Assembly (NCBI GenBank): GCA_009693345.1
Contig: SHXL01000014.1
Coordinates: forward strand, 1 to 22,480
DNA: 22,480 nt
Reading direction: 5' to 3'
From: Betaproteobacteria bacterium
Lineage (GTDB): Bacteria > Pseudomonadota > Gammaproteobacteria > Burkholderiales > SG8-39
The notes under the pieces: model-generated
The model's input: the letters and a program-made list of their open reading frames with translations, nothing else
Database searches by the model: none
What the model was told of the DNA's origin: nothing
Translations under genes and position numbers: made by a program
Shown here: positions 7,434 through 14,265 of the stretch, piece after piece
Numbering within the stretch: the stretch's first letter is position 1
Layout of the letters: each line of letters starts with the position of its first letter

Positions 7434-7635
7434 GACGCGCTGCGCCGTCTGCGGCGCGGCCTTCACCTGCGGCATGCAGGCCGGGCAGGAACCCTGCTGG
7501 TGCGCATCGCTTCCGGCGCTCAAGCCGGTGCCGGGCCGCGCGTGTCTATGCCGGCGTTGCCTTGATGATGAACTTGCCAAGGGCGAAGCTCAGCAGGCCG
7601 AGCGCCGCGACAGCGCAAACGATCATCGGCCCTGA
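7408..7635 (+). CDS. Small cysteine-rich CWC-family protein
   Basis: This 75-residue protein has eight cysteines: C12 and C15, C21, C30 and C32 (CWC), C46, C48 and C51. The arrangement CxxCG-AFTCG-CWC-LP-CLCxxC is that of the cysteine-rich CWC family, which probably binds zinc; its function is not known. The start lies inside the anti-sigma gene in another frame, so it is likely coexpressed with it. The family usually ends soon after the last CxxCL segment; here a tail of about 20 residues continues and overlaps, on the opposite strand, the last 90 bp of the ZnuB-like permease. The core is convincing, but the tail may be incidental read-out of the antisense gene. Confidence 0.75.
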   Translation: MAIRKNPPETRCAVCGAAFTCGMQAGQEPCWCASLPALKPVPGRACLCRRCLDDELAKGEAQQAERRDSANDHRP

Positions 7636-8316
7636 AGGCAGATCTAATTCAAGAGACGCGAGCAATCCGAGCGCATAGCCGAGCGCGCCGATCGCATATC
7701 CCTTCAGCAACCGGCGATCCCGCGCATACCACGTGGCAAGCGCGGGCACGACCAATGTAATGAAGACCAGGTACAGCCCCACCAGCTGTACGGAGATCGT
7801 CACGACGCAAGCGAAAATCGCGTAGAACCCGGTCCGGCCGAGCCGGGCGCCCAGCCCGAACCAGAGCGCAAGAAGAGCGCCGTAGGCGAGCGCGGCAAGC
7901 GGCAACTGCGCCGGCTTGACCCAGAGGATCTGCCCGACCAGCAGATCCTTCAGGTGTTCCCCGCCGTGTGGGTGCTTCGCCAGCAGCAGCACCGCCGCGC
8001 TCGAGGCGAGCACGAAGACCACGCCGATGATCGCCTCCTGCACCTCCGGCCAGCGCCGCTCGGTCCAGGTAAGCAGCAGAGCGCAGGCGAGGGCCGCCGA
8101 TAACGCCGCCACCTGCACTGCTGCGCCCATCGGTTCCCAGCCGAGCACGTCGGCGAGGATTACGCCTACGCCGGCGACCTGCGCGACGGCAAGGTCGATG
8201 AACACGATGCCCCGCTCGAGCACCTGCATGCCGAGGGGAACGTGGGTGGCGGTCACAAGAAGCCCGGCGAGGAGCGCCGGCCAGAGGATCGCAAGGGCGT
8301 CCGCGTCGAGGTTCAT
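7546..8316 (-). CDS. ZnuB-like metal ABC transporter permease (COG1108)
   Basis: This 256-residue inner-membrane protein has about seven to eight hydrophobic helices and belongs to the ABC-3 permease family that imports Zn or Mn. Distinct segments are ERGIVFIDLAVAQVAGVGV near the N-terminus, a cytoplasmic or periplasmic loop AKHPHGGEHLKDLLVGQILW, and VGLYLVFITLVVPALA. The ATG (8314-8316) forms an ATGA overlap with the stop of the binding-protein gene; an open frame further upstream is only the shadow of that gene. It is the last gene of the eight-gene minus-strand set. No ZnuC-type ATPase gene adjoins it, which is unusual for this family. Zinc is inferred as substrate from the neighbours. Confidence 0.88.
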   Translation of the reverse strand: MNLDADALAILWPALLAGLLVTATHVPLGMQVLERGIVFIDLAVAQVAGVGVILADVLGWEPMGAAVQVAALSAALACALLLTWTERRWPEVQEAIIGVVFVLASSAAVLLLAKHPHGGEHLKDLLVGQILWVKPAQLPLAALAYGALLALWFGLGARLGRTGFYAIFACVVTISVQLVGLYLVFITLVVPALATWYARDRRLLKGYAIGALGYALGLLASLELDLPSGPMIVCAVAALGLLSFALGKFIIKATPA

Positions 8317-9218
8317 TTCATCACCGCAAGGAAGAGGGCAATCGTTTCGTCGAACAGCCCGAACAGATCCTTGGCCTTCTCGTTGCCGCCGACAGTGTAC
8401 GGCAGCATCACGGCAGGGATCCCGGTCCGCTCGGACAGGAACTGCGCCGCTCTCGGGTCGTTGTAAGGCGAATAGACGATCACTTTCGCCGGCGCGCGCT
8501 TCATCTGCTCCACCAGTTCGGCGAGATGCGCTGGCGTCGGCGGAATGCCCGGCTTGGGCTCCAGGCTCCCGGCCTCCCGCATCCCCATCCATCGGATGAA
8601 GTAGGAGAAGTCCCTGTGGTATACGACCACCGGGACATCCTTGAGTCTCGCGCCCGCCCGCTCCCAGCGCTCGATCGCCGCCCGCCAGCGCGCGCCGAAC
8701 GCTTCGGACCGGAACTTGTACGCCACCGCGTTCTGCGGATCGAGCTGCGCGAGGCGCAGCGCCAGAACCTCCGCCACGCGGGCGATATTGCGCGCATCGG
8801 TATGGATGTGCGGATTGCCGCCGGGATGGATATCGCCGAGCGAGCGAGCGACCACCTGCGGAATCTCGATCCGCGCCACCTGCTGCGAGGCCTCCAGGTA
8901 GCCGGGCATTCCGCGCTGGATGCGGCTGTTGCCCGACTGCGTCAGGAGCAGCGGCAGCCAGCCGATCTCGAGCTCCGAGCCCGAGCAGACGAGCAGATCG
9001 GCAGAGCGGATGCGCGCAATCAGGCTGGGGCGCGCTTCAATGCGGTGCGCGTCCTGCAGGGCGGTCGTCGCTGAATAGACGGCCGCCTTATCCCCGGCGA
9101 TTTCCTGCGCCAGAGCGCCCCACTCGGGCTCGCAGGCAAATATGTTGAGCGCGGCAAACGCCTGACAAAAGGAAAAAGACAGACCGATCAACGCAAGCAC
9201 CTTCAGAATCGTTTTCAT
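8313..9218 (-). CDS. ZnuA-like periplasmic metal-binding protein
   Basis: This 301-residue protein of the TroA/ZnuA class delivers Zn or Mn to the cognate permease. The signal peptide is MKTILKVLALIGLSFSFCQA, with cleavage near residue 22. Candidate metal ligands are H58 (DAHRIEARPS), the pair H137/H139 (NPHIHTDARN) and H201 (VVYHRDFSYF), with an acidic residue in the last domain. The long connecting helix is around 140-195. The acidic/His-rich loop of classical ZnuA is absent. ATG 9218 is preceded by GAGGA, and the gene begins 8 bp after the porin stop. It overlaps the ZnuB-like gene by 4 bp, supporting a shared transporter. Confidence 0.88.
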   Translation of the reverse strand: MKTILKVLALIGLSFSFCQAFAALNIFACEPEWGALAQEIAGDKAAVYSATTALQDAHRIEARPSLIARIRSADLLVCSGSELEIGWLPLLLTQSGNSRIQRGMPGYLEASQQVARIEIPQVVARSLGDIHPGGNPHIHTDARNIARVAEVLALRLAQLDPQNAVAYKFRSEAFGARWRAAIERWERAGARLKDVPVVVYHRDFSYFIRWMGMREAGSLEPKPGIPPTPAHLAELVEQMKRAPAKVIVYSPYNDPRAAQFLSERTGIPAVMLPYTVGGNEKAKDLFGLFDETIALFLAVMK

Positions 9219-9226
9219 TCTTCCTC

Positions 9227-10627
9227 TCAGAACTTGTGCGCGCTGTGCGCACCCAGGCTCATGACGTATTGCAGGAACACCTGGTTGTCGGGCACGCCAA
9301 AGCGCGAATAGTCGCGCGCGAGCTGCAGCCGCCAGCGGCTGAATTCGCTCGGGCTCCAGTCGAGCATCACGGAATTGCGCCTCGGGTTGTGCCCGCCGAG
9401 AACCGGGAAATCGGCAGCGGTGAGCGCTCCCGGGGCGACCAGGCCGATGCCGGTGGTCCCCGAATTCAGCCGGTCGTGGCGGTAGCCGACACGCCATTCC
9501 GGCATGAACTGATAGATGCCCTGCGCGTACCAGCCCGATTGCTTCGAACGATAGCTGCCGGTCTGCGTGCCGAGCGACGCCGCCTGCGTGTCGTAGGTCA
9601 GCGCGCCCGACTCGGTGCGCCGGAAGTATTCCCCCTGCAGCTTCAGGTTGGTGGAGGTGGCGTTGCCGTTCGGCGCCCATTTCAGGATGCCATCGATGCC
9701 CCACAATCGCGAGCGCCCGGTGAAGCTGTTGTTGACCGCGGTGCCGGTGGAATCGACGTCGTTGTAGCCGCGGCCCTGCGGCGAGGTCCGCAAGTGTGAA
9801 ATACCGAGCTGCCAGGCGGTGCTCGCGCCCAGATCGCCGCCGGCGTGCGTGAACAGCGTCCCCGAGCCAAAGCCGTTCTTGCTGCGCCCGCCGTCGGGAA
9901 CGCCCGGAAATTTTCGTCCTCGGCCAAGTTCGAGCCCGAGATCGACATACAGCTCCGTCGGCGCAACCCATTTCACCTGGATCCCGTCTTCGGCAAGCTG
10001 GCCCCCGAGGAACGCCTTGCTCGCGAGCGGTGCGTCGGTGAAGTCCCAGGCGTGGGCGTGGACCGCGTTCTGGTAGCCCACGCCGGAAAAGAATCGGCCC
10101 GCCTTGATCGTGAAGCCGCTGGACAGGCCGAGCGTCTGCACATAGCCCTCTTCCACCTCGATCCCGCCCCCGGGGGCGATGGCCGCGATCAGTGCGCCGC
10201 GGAACAGATGGTCCACGCTGGCGCTGAGCACCAGTTCCGATTCCCCAAGACTCAAACCGCGCGGCGGCGGGCTTACTTCGCCCATGGTCGGCACGAAACC
10301 GTTGATCCGGTATGCGTTGGGATCCCTTTTCAGATTTCCGAGTGTGCCGTTCAGAATCACCGACAGGGCCGGGTTGAAGGCGTTTTCTCCTGCCGGCCGG
10401 CTACTCGCCTGCACCGCCGCCTGGAGCGCCGCTTCTTCCGCCTTGCCGGCCTTCGCCTCGCTCTGCTGCAGCCGCTGCTCGAGCGCCTGGATGCGCCGCT
10501 CGTAGACTTCCTTCAATTGCCTCAGTTCCTCGCGGATTTTGCCCAGTTCCGTGTCCTGCGCGCGCGAGGCAAGCGGCGCGCTCAACGCCACGGCGAATGC
10601 CATGCCACACAACAGCCTGCGATACAT
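9227..10627 (-). CDS. Outer-membrane porin-like beta-barrel with N-terminal coiled coil
   Basis: This 466-residue secreted protein has a signal peptide at residues 1-23 (MYRRLLCGMAFAVALSAPLA), then a Lys/Glu/Gln coiled coil (about 27-75, LRQLKEVYERRIQALEQRL), then a region rich in alternating amphipathic strands, ending in phenylalanine as outer-membrane barrels do. The coiled coil could trimerise it or contact the cell wall. There is no TonB box or plug domain, so diffusion or facilitated entry is more likely than TonB-driven uptake. I do not recognise a named family beyond porin-like. The position between zinc genes suggests it admits zinc or a zinc chelate when the metal is scarce. ATG 10627 has a strong GAGGAGAG ribosome site. 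Confidence 0.8.
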   Translation of the reverse strand: MYRRLLCGMAFAVALSAPLASRAQDTELGKIREELRQLKEVYERRIQALEQRLQQSEAKAGKAEEAALQAAVQASSRPAGENAFNPALSVILNGTLGNLKRDPNAYRINGFVPTMGEVSPPPRGLSLGESELVLSASVDHLFRGALIAAIAPGGGIEVEEGYVQTLGLSSGFTIKAGRFFSGVGYQNAVHAHAWDFTDAPLASKAFLGGQLAEDGIQVKWVAPTELYVDLGLELGRGRKFPGVPDGGRSKNGFGSGTLFTHAGGDLGASTAWQLGISHLRTSPQGRGYNDVDSTGTAVNNSFTGRSRLWGIDGILKWAPNGNATSTNLKLQGEYFRRTESGALTYDTQAASLGTQTGSYRSKQSGWYAQGIYQFMPEWRVGYRHDRLNSGTTGIGLVAPGALTAADFPVLGGHNPRRNSVMLDWSPSEFSRWRLQLARDYSRFGVPDNQVFLQYVMSLGAHSAHKF

Positions 10628-10655
10628 GTATCTCTCCTCGAAGGAAAATCGCGCT

Positions 10656-10678
10656 GCGCGCCGCTTGTCGCGGCGCGC
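10656..10678 (-). promoter_or_regulatory. Strong 9-bp hairpin upstream of the porin gene
   Basis: GCGCGCCGC (10656-10664), a 5-base loop, and GCGGCGCGC (10670-10678) form a perfect stem in the 65-bp gap between the small His/Cys gene and the porin. On the transcribed minus strand the stem is followed a few bases later by only four T residues, so termination would be partial at best. It may act as an attenuator or as an RNA-stability barrier that separates porin-binding protein-permease expression from the upstream genes. Confidence 0.5.
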
Positions 10679-10692
10679 GCCGGATATTCAGT

Positions 10693-10986
10693 TCAAAAGA
10701 GAGCCGGAGGACCTCGCGAGGACGGCGCGAACCCGCGCTGCGAGGCCGCGGGCAAATCGGGAACAGAACAGGCACGAACCGGCACTGCAACTGCGACCGG
10801 CGGAACGACTGCGCTGCCGAGCGCGCCAGCCACCGTGCCGAGCGCATCGTGCTGGTCGCACAACGTCCGCTGTTCGGCCGGCAGCCCTTGCCTGTCCAGG
10901 TGGAAGATGGCGTGCGACAGCGCGGCTTGCTGCGCGCTCAACAACAGGACCGCGAGCAGGATCCGAAGGCCGCGAGCGAGATTCAC
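10693..10986 (-). CDS. Small DUF2946-like membrane/periplasmic protein with His and Cys
   Basis: This 97-residue protein from GTG 10986 begins MNLARGLRILLAVLLLSAQQ, a hydrophobic signal or anchor, followed by His/Cys positions (ALSHAIFHLDRQ, LCDQHDALG, RACSVPD) and ending near SSRGPPALF. Short proteins with a leading helix, scattered His/Cys and an R-x-PPA tail are often annotated as DUF2946-like and occur beside metal-uptake receptors, but the match here is by eye and weak. TTG 11007 is an alternative start that would overlap DUF3299. Its place in the operon suggests a periplasmic zinc-handling role, which is inference only. Confidence 0.6.
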   Translation of the reverse strand: MNLARGLRILLAVLLLSAQQAALSHAIFHLDRQGLPAEQRTLCDQHDALGTVAGALGSAVVPPVAVAVPVRACSVPDLPAASQRGFAPSSRGPPALF

Positions 10987-10993
10987 CGGCTTG

Positions 10994-11431
10994 CTACCTG
11001 GCGGCAACGGCGTCAGTGAGGCGGTAGAAGACGCCGGTCGGGTCGTCCTTCAACACCGCGAGCCTGCCGGTGAGCACCACCGGCTCCATGCCGTAGGCCA
11101 CCGGCTTTTTCATCTTCACCTCGACCAGGCTCTCGGGGCCGCCGGGCATGCAGAACGCGCAGTCCTGCGGCGTCGAAGACAGGATGAAATGCGACTGCTT
11201 GTCGCCCATCTCGAGCGGCATCATGAAGCCCTGGACCTTGACTTCCTTCGCATCCAGCGCGGCAACGCCGGAGGAAAACTGCGGTTGGAAACGGTCTTTC
11301 ACCTTCACCAGCTCGACTTGCGCCAGCAGCTTCCAGGAAACGACGTCCTTGCGCTCCGGCAGGGTCTGCGCGACGGCGGTAACCGCCGCCAGCAGCGCAA
11401 TCGAGAGGAGCGTCCGTTTCATGCATTGCAT
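10994..11431 (-). CDS. DUF3299 family exported protein
   Basis: This 145-residue protein has an N-terminal signal (MKRTLLSIALLAAVTAVAQT) and the DUF3299 core: VKVQGFMMPLEMGDKQSHF, then SSTPQDCAFCMPGGPESLVE with the C-x2-C pair, then VVLTGRLAVLKDD. The family is periplasmic and of uncertain biochemistry; the CAFC pair could bind metal or heme, or form a disulfide. Orthologues sit beside LolD-like ATPase and FtsX-like permease genes, as here and in P. aeruginosa PA4063-PA4066, which responds to zinc starvation. ATG 11431 is chosen because GGAGGG lies about seven bases upstream; ATG 11422 is the alternative. The gene starts 2 bp after the permease stop. Confidence 0.85.
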   Translation of the reverse strand: MQCMKRTLLSIALLAAVTAVAQTLPERKDVVSWKLLAQVELVKVKDRFQPQFSSGVAALDAKEVKVQGFMMPLEMGDKQSHFILSSTPQDCAFCMPGGPESLVEVKMKKPVAYGMEPVVLTGRLAVLKDDPTGVFYRLTDAVAAR

Positions 11432-11433
11432 TA

Positions 11434-12612
11434 TCAACCCTCCGCCAGAATGGGCGCAACATCGGCGCGATAGGCACGCCAAGCGGGCAGGAGCGCCGCA
11501 GCAAGCCCTACCGCGAGCGCCAGTCCGAGCAGCCAGAATTCCGCTGGCTGCCAGGTCCAGCCGGTGACTGCGGCCCGCCGGGCCTGACCGAGCGCGCGCC
11601 CGAGCAGTTCGGTCAGCAAGTGGCCCAGCACGATGCCGGCAGCGCCGCCCGCCAGCGCCAATGCGGCGCCCTCGAACAGCATCAAACTCATCAGTCGGCC
11701 GCGGCCGGCGCCCAGCATGCGCATCACCGCGAGATCGTAGCGCCGGTCTTCCAGCGCATTCAGGAGCGCGATGAACACCGATAGTCCCGCGGCGAGCACC
11801 AGCACCAGGCCGAATGCGCGCAGCACGTCCACGCCGACGCCGATCATGCGGAACAGGCGCGCACTCTCGTAGGCAGGCGATGCCGCCTGCAGCGTTGCGG
11901 TCGCATTCACCTGCCGCGGCAACATTGCCGCCGCCAGCGGCGTCGCGTACTGAATCAGAAGCGCGGTGATTTCCTTGCCGCCCGCAGGCTGCCCGGCGTG
12001 CTCATGAACCTCCCATACCGACTCGACGCTTGTCAGTACGAGCCGGTCAAGCACCGTTCCCGTCGATGCGAATATGCCCGTCACCTTGAAAGGCTCTTCG
12101 GCGTGCACCTCACCGCCCTCGCCAAGGCCGTGCGCGCCGGCAAAGCTCGCGCCCACCGCGAGCGCCGACGCCGACGCGACTTCGGCGCCCAGCACGGCCT
12201 CCATCGGCCCTGACCAGAGCCGGCCGCTCGCAACGCGGGCACCGTAGTGCGCCGGGTAATCGTGGTTCGTGCCGACGATGCGGTAACCGCGGAAGCTGTC
12301 GCCCAAGGCGAGCGGGATCGCCTTTTTCACCGCGCGATTCCGCGCCAGCGCGAGCGCATCGGCGAGCGGAATGTTGCCGGCCGGCGCATCGATGTGGAAT
12401 ACCGCCGAGAGCACCAGCTGCATCGGGCTGCCCTTGGCGCCCGCCACCAGATCGATGCCGCGCGCGTCGCGGCCCATGCGACCCTCGAGTTGCGCGGTAG
12501 CGAGAAGCAGCACCGTGATGGTGGCGACGCCGAGCGCGAGCAGCAGCAGGTTGAGCGCGGTGGCGAGCGGCCGCGCGCGCAGGTAGGCAAGGCTGATGCC
12601 GGCGAGCGTCAT
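11434..12612 (-). CDS. FtsX/MacB-like ABC transporter permease
   Basis: This 392-residue inner-membrane protein has a first helix near residues 15-40 (LNLLLLALGVATITVLLLAT), a large periplasmic MacB_PCD-like domain (about 45-255, starting GIDLVAGAKGSPMQLVLSAV) and three C-terminal helices. The FtsX motif region is ALLNALEDRRYDLAVMRMLG. Proteins of this class do not usually move small ions across the membrane; they do mechanical work on periplasmic partners or lipoproteins. ATG 12612 overlaps the ATPase stop by 4 bp, so the pair certainly forms one transporter. Given the DUF3299 and COG0523 neighbours, it is the counterpart of the PA4065-type zinc-responsive permease. Its real substrate is unknown. 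Confidence 0.88.
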   Translation of the reverse strand: MTLAGISLAYLRARPLATALNLLLLALGVATITVLLLATAQLEGRMGRDARGIDLVAGAKGSPMQLVLSAVFHIDAPAGNIPLADALALARNRAVKKAIPLALGDSFRGYRIVGTNHDYPAHYGARVASGRLWSGPMEAVLGAEVASASALAVGASFAGAHGLGEGGEVHAEEPFKVTGIFASTGTVLDRLVLTSVESVWEVHEHAGQPAGGKEITALLIQYATPLAAAMLPRQVNATATLQAASPAYESARLFRMIGVGVDVLRAFGLVLVLAAGLSVFIALLNALEDRRYDLAVMRMLGAGRGRLMSLMLFEGAALALAGGAAGIVLGHLLTELLGRALGQARRAAVTGWTWQPAEFWLLGLALAVGLAAALLPAWRAYRADVAPILAEG

Positions 12613-13241
12613 GCTCCCAGCTCCAGGCGTTTGTCGAATCTCGCTTTCGCGCGCTGGTCGTGCGTCGCCACGATCAGCGTCGCGCCGCACTCTCCCGCCT
12701 GATCCTGGAGCAGGTCCAGCGCCTGCTCGCAGTGCGCGTCATCCAGATTCGCCGTCGGTTCATCCGCGAGCAGCAGTTTCGGCCGGTTCATCACTGCGCG
12801 CGCCACGGCCACGCGCTGTGCCTGGCCGTGGGAAAGCTGATGCGGTTTCGCCTTGGAATTTTCCTTCAGGTTCAATTTTTCCAGCAATGAAGCGGCGCGG
12901 GCTTTGTCGGATGAAAGCCCTGCGAGATAGGGAGCAAGCAGGAGATTATCGAGAACGCTCAGGCTCGACACCAGGTGCAGCTTCTGCGGCACAATGCCGA
13001 CGTTGCGGCCGCGCCAGCGATCGAGCGCCGCCCCCTCGAGCATCGCGAGTATTTGTCCGCCGACTGCGATTTCTCCTTCGCTGGGCGCGAGCAGCCCGGC
13101 GATGAGGTTCAGGAGCGTGGTCTTGCCGCTGCCCGAGGCGCCAAGCACCAACCAGTGCTCGCCGGCCGCCGCTGCAAAGCGATCCAGCGCGAGAACCTGC
13201 TTCGCTCCGTAGCGTTGCCGGATGCCCGAGAGCCGGAGCAT
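12609..13241 (-). CDS. LolD/MacB-type ABC transporter ATP-binding protein
   Basis: This 210-residue cytosolic ATPase has Walker A GASGSGKT (34-41), a Q-loop in VGIVPQKLHL, the signature LSHGQAQRVAVARA, Walker B LLLADEP, D-loop ANLDD and the switch histidine in IVATHDQRAK. The signature has His where LSGGQ has Gly, a tolerated variant seen in some LolD-like proteins. It starts 4 bp after the COG0523 GTPase gene and overlaps the FtsX-like permease by 4 bp. Sequence type and pairing favour the FtsX-like permease as its partner, not the ZnuB-like permease three genes further down. Confidence 0.9.
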   Translation of the reverse strand: MLRLSGIRQRYGAKQVLALDRFAAAAGEHWLVLGASGSGKTTLLNLIAGLLAPSEGEIAVGGQILAMLEGAALDRWRGRNVGIVPQKLHLVSSLSVLDNLLLAPYLAGLSSDKARAASLLEKLNLKENSKAKPHQLSHGQAQRVAVARAVMNRPKLLLADEPTANLDDAHCEQALDLLQDQAGECGATLIVATHDQRAKARFDKRLELGA

Positions 13242-13245
13242 CAGT

Positions 13246-14220
13246 TCAGGCGAGGCATTCTTCCAGTCCGGCGATGAACAGGTCTTTCGGCAGCTTCTTG
13301 CCGATGAACACCATCACCGACTGCTTCTTGTCCTTGCCCCAGGGCTTGCCGATGTCGCCGCCCATCATCATGTGCACGCCCTGGAACACCACGCGGCGCG
13401 GGTTGCCCTTCATCCAGAGCACGCCCTTGTAGCGCAGCAGGTCCGGGCCGTAGACCTGGATCATGCCGGAGAGAAACTGCTCCAGCTTGTCGCCATTGAA
13501 GGGCTTGTCGGAGCGGAACACGAAGGACTCGACCTCGTCGTGATGGTCGTGGGGCGTGTCGGCGAGGAATTCCGGATCGAGCTCAAGGATCGCATTCAGG
13601 TTGAAGCCGCGGATGTCGAGGATCTCCTCGATCGGCGTGTCGCCGAAATGCACCTTCTTCACCTGCGCGCGCGGATTCATGGTCTTCAGCCGCTTGATCA
13701 GCTTCTGGTTCTCCTCGTCCAGCGTGAGGTCGGTCTTGGACAGCAGGATCCGGTCGGCGAAACCCACCTGTTCCTGCGCCTCGCGAAACTCGTCCAGCTG
13801 CGCGGACGCGTGTTTCGCGTCCACCACGGTGAGGATCGAATCGAGCAGGTAGTAGGCGCTGACGTCCTCGTCGGTGAAAAAGGTCTGCGCCACCGGACCG
13901 GGATCCGCCATGCCGGTGGTTTCGATGATCACGCGGTCGAACTTGAGCGAGCCCTGGTCGCGCCGCTCCTTCAGGTTGCCGAGGATCTTGATCAGGTCGC
14001 CGCGCACCGTGCAGCAGATGCAGCCGTTGTTCATCTCGACGATCTGCTCGTCGCTCTTCTCGATGATCTCGCTGTCGACGCCGACCTCGCCGAACTCGTT
14101 CTCGATCACCGCGATCCTCTTGCCGTGGTCTTCCTTGAGGATGCGGTTGAGCAGGGTCGTCTTGCCCGCGCCGAGAAAGCCGGTAAGGATGGTCACCGGC
14201 ACCATCTCATTCTGTTCCAT
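13246..14220 (-). CDS. COG0523 (CobW/ZigA/YjiA) GTPase, putative zinc metallochaperone
   Basis: This 324-residue cytosolic G3E GTPase has the P-loop GFLGAGKT (14-21), IENEFGEVGVD, the metal-binding GCICC motif (C67, C69, C70), the guanine motif SKTD and a short histidine-rich stretch TPHDHHDE before the C-terminal domain. COG0523 proteins hand zinc (or cobalt or iron) to enzymes at the expense of GTP, and many are repressed by Zur. It is the first gene of the eight-gene set and carries an AAAGGA ribosome site about 7 bases before the ATG. I found no AT-rich Zur-type palindrome in the 45 bp between the start and the RAYT remnant, so regulation by Zur is not shown. Confidence 0.9.
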   Translation of the reverse strand: MEQNEMVPVTILTGFLGAGKTTLLNRILKEDHGKRIAVIENEFGEVGVDSEIIEKSDEQIVEMNNGCICCTVRGDLIKILGNLKERRDQGSLKFDRVIIETTGMADPGPVAQTFFTDEDVSAYYLLDSILTVVDAKHASAQLDEFREAQEQVGFADRILLSKTDLTLDEENQKLIKRLKTMNPRAQVKKVHFGDTPIEEILDIRGFNLNAILELDPEFLADTPHDHHDEVESFVFRSDKPFNGDKLEQFLSGMIQVYGPDLLRYKGVLWMKGNPRRVVFQGVHMMMGGDIGKPWGKDKKQSVMVFIGKKLPKDLFIAGLEECLA

Positions 14221-14244
14221 CGCATATCCTTTCGAAGGGGACGG

Positions 14245-14250
14245 ATTCTA
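14245..14250 (-). promoter_or_regulatory. Possible -10 box for the zinc operon
   Basis: Read on the minus strand this is TAGAAT, about 25 bases before the GTPase ATG. The best-spaced upstream hexamer falls at the end of the RAYT-derived inverted repeat (CTGATT, a poor -35). The call is weak and is given because it would place promoter parts inside the inserted element. Confidence 0.25.
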
Positions 14251-14265
14251 CCGCGATGAACCAAC

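Noticed and set aside
9845..11473. 542-codon plus-strand open frame opposite the porin and DUF3299 genes
   Set aside because: Opposite genes with signal peptides and family motifs; no motif of its own.
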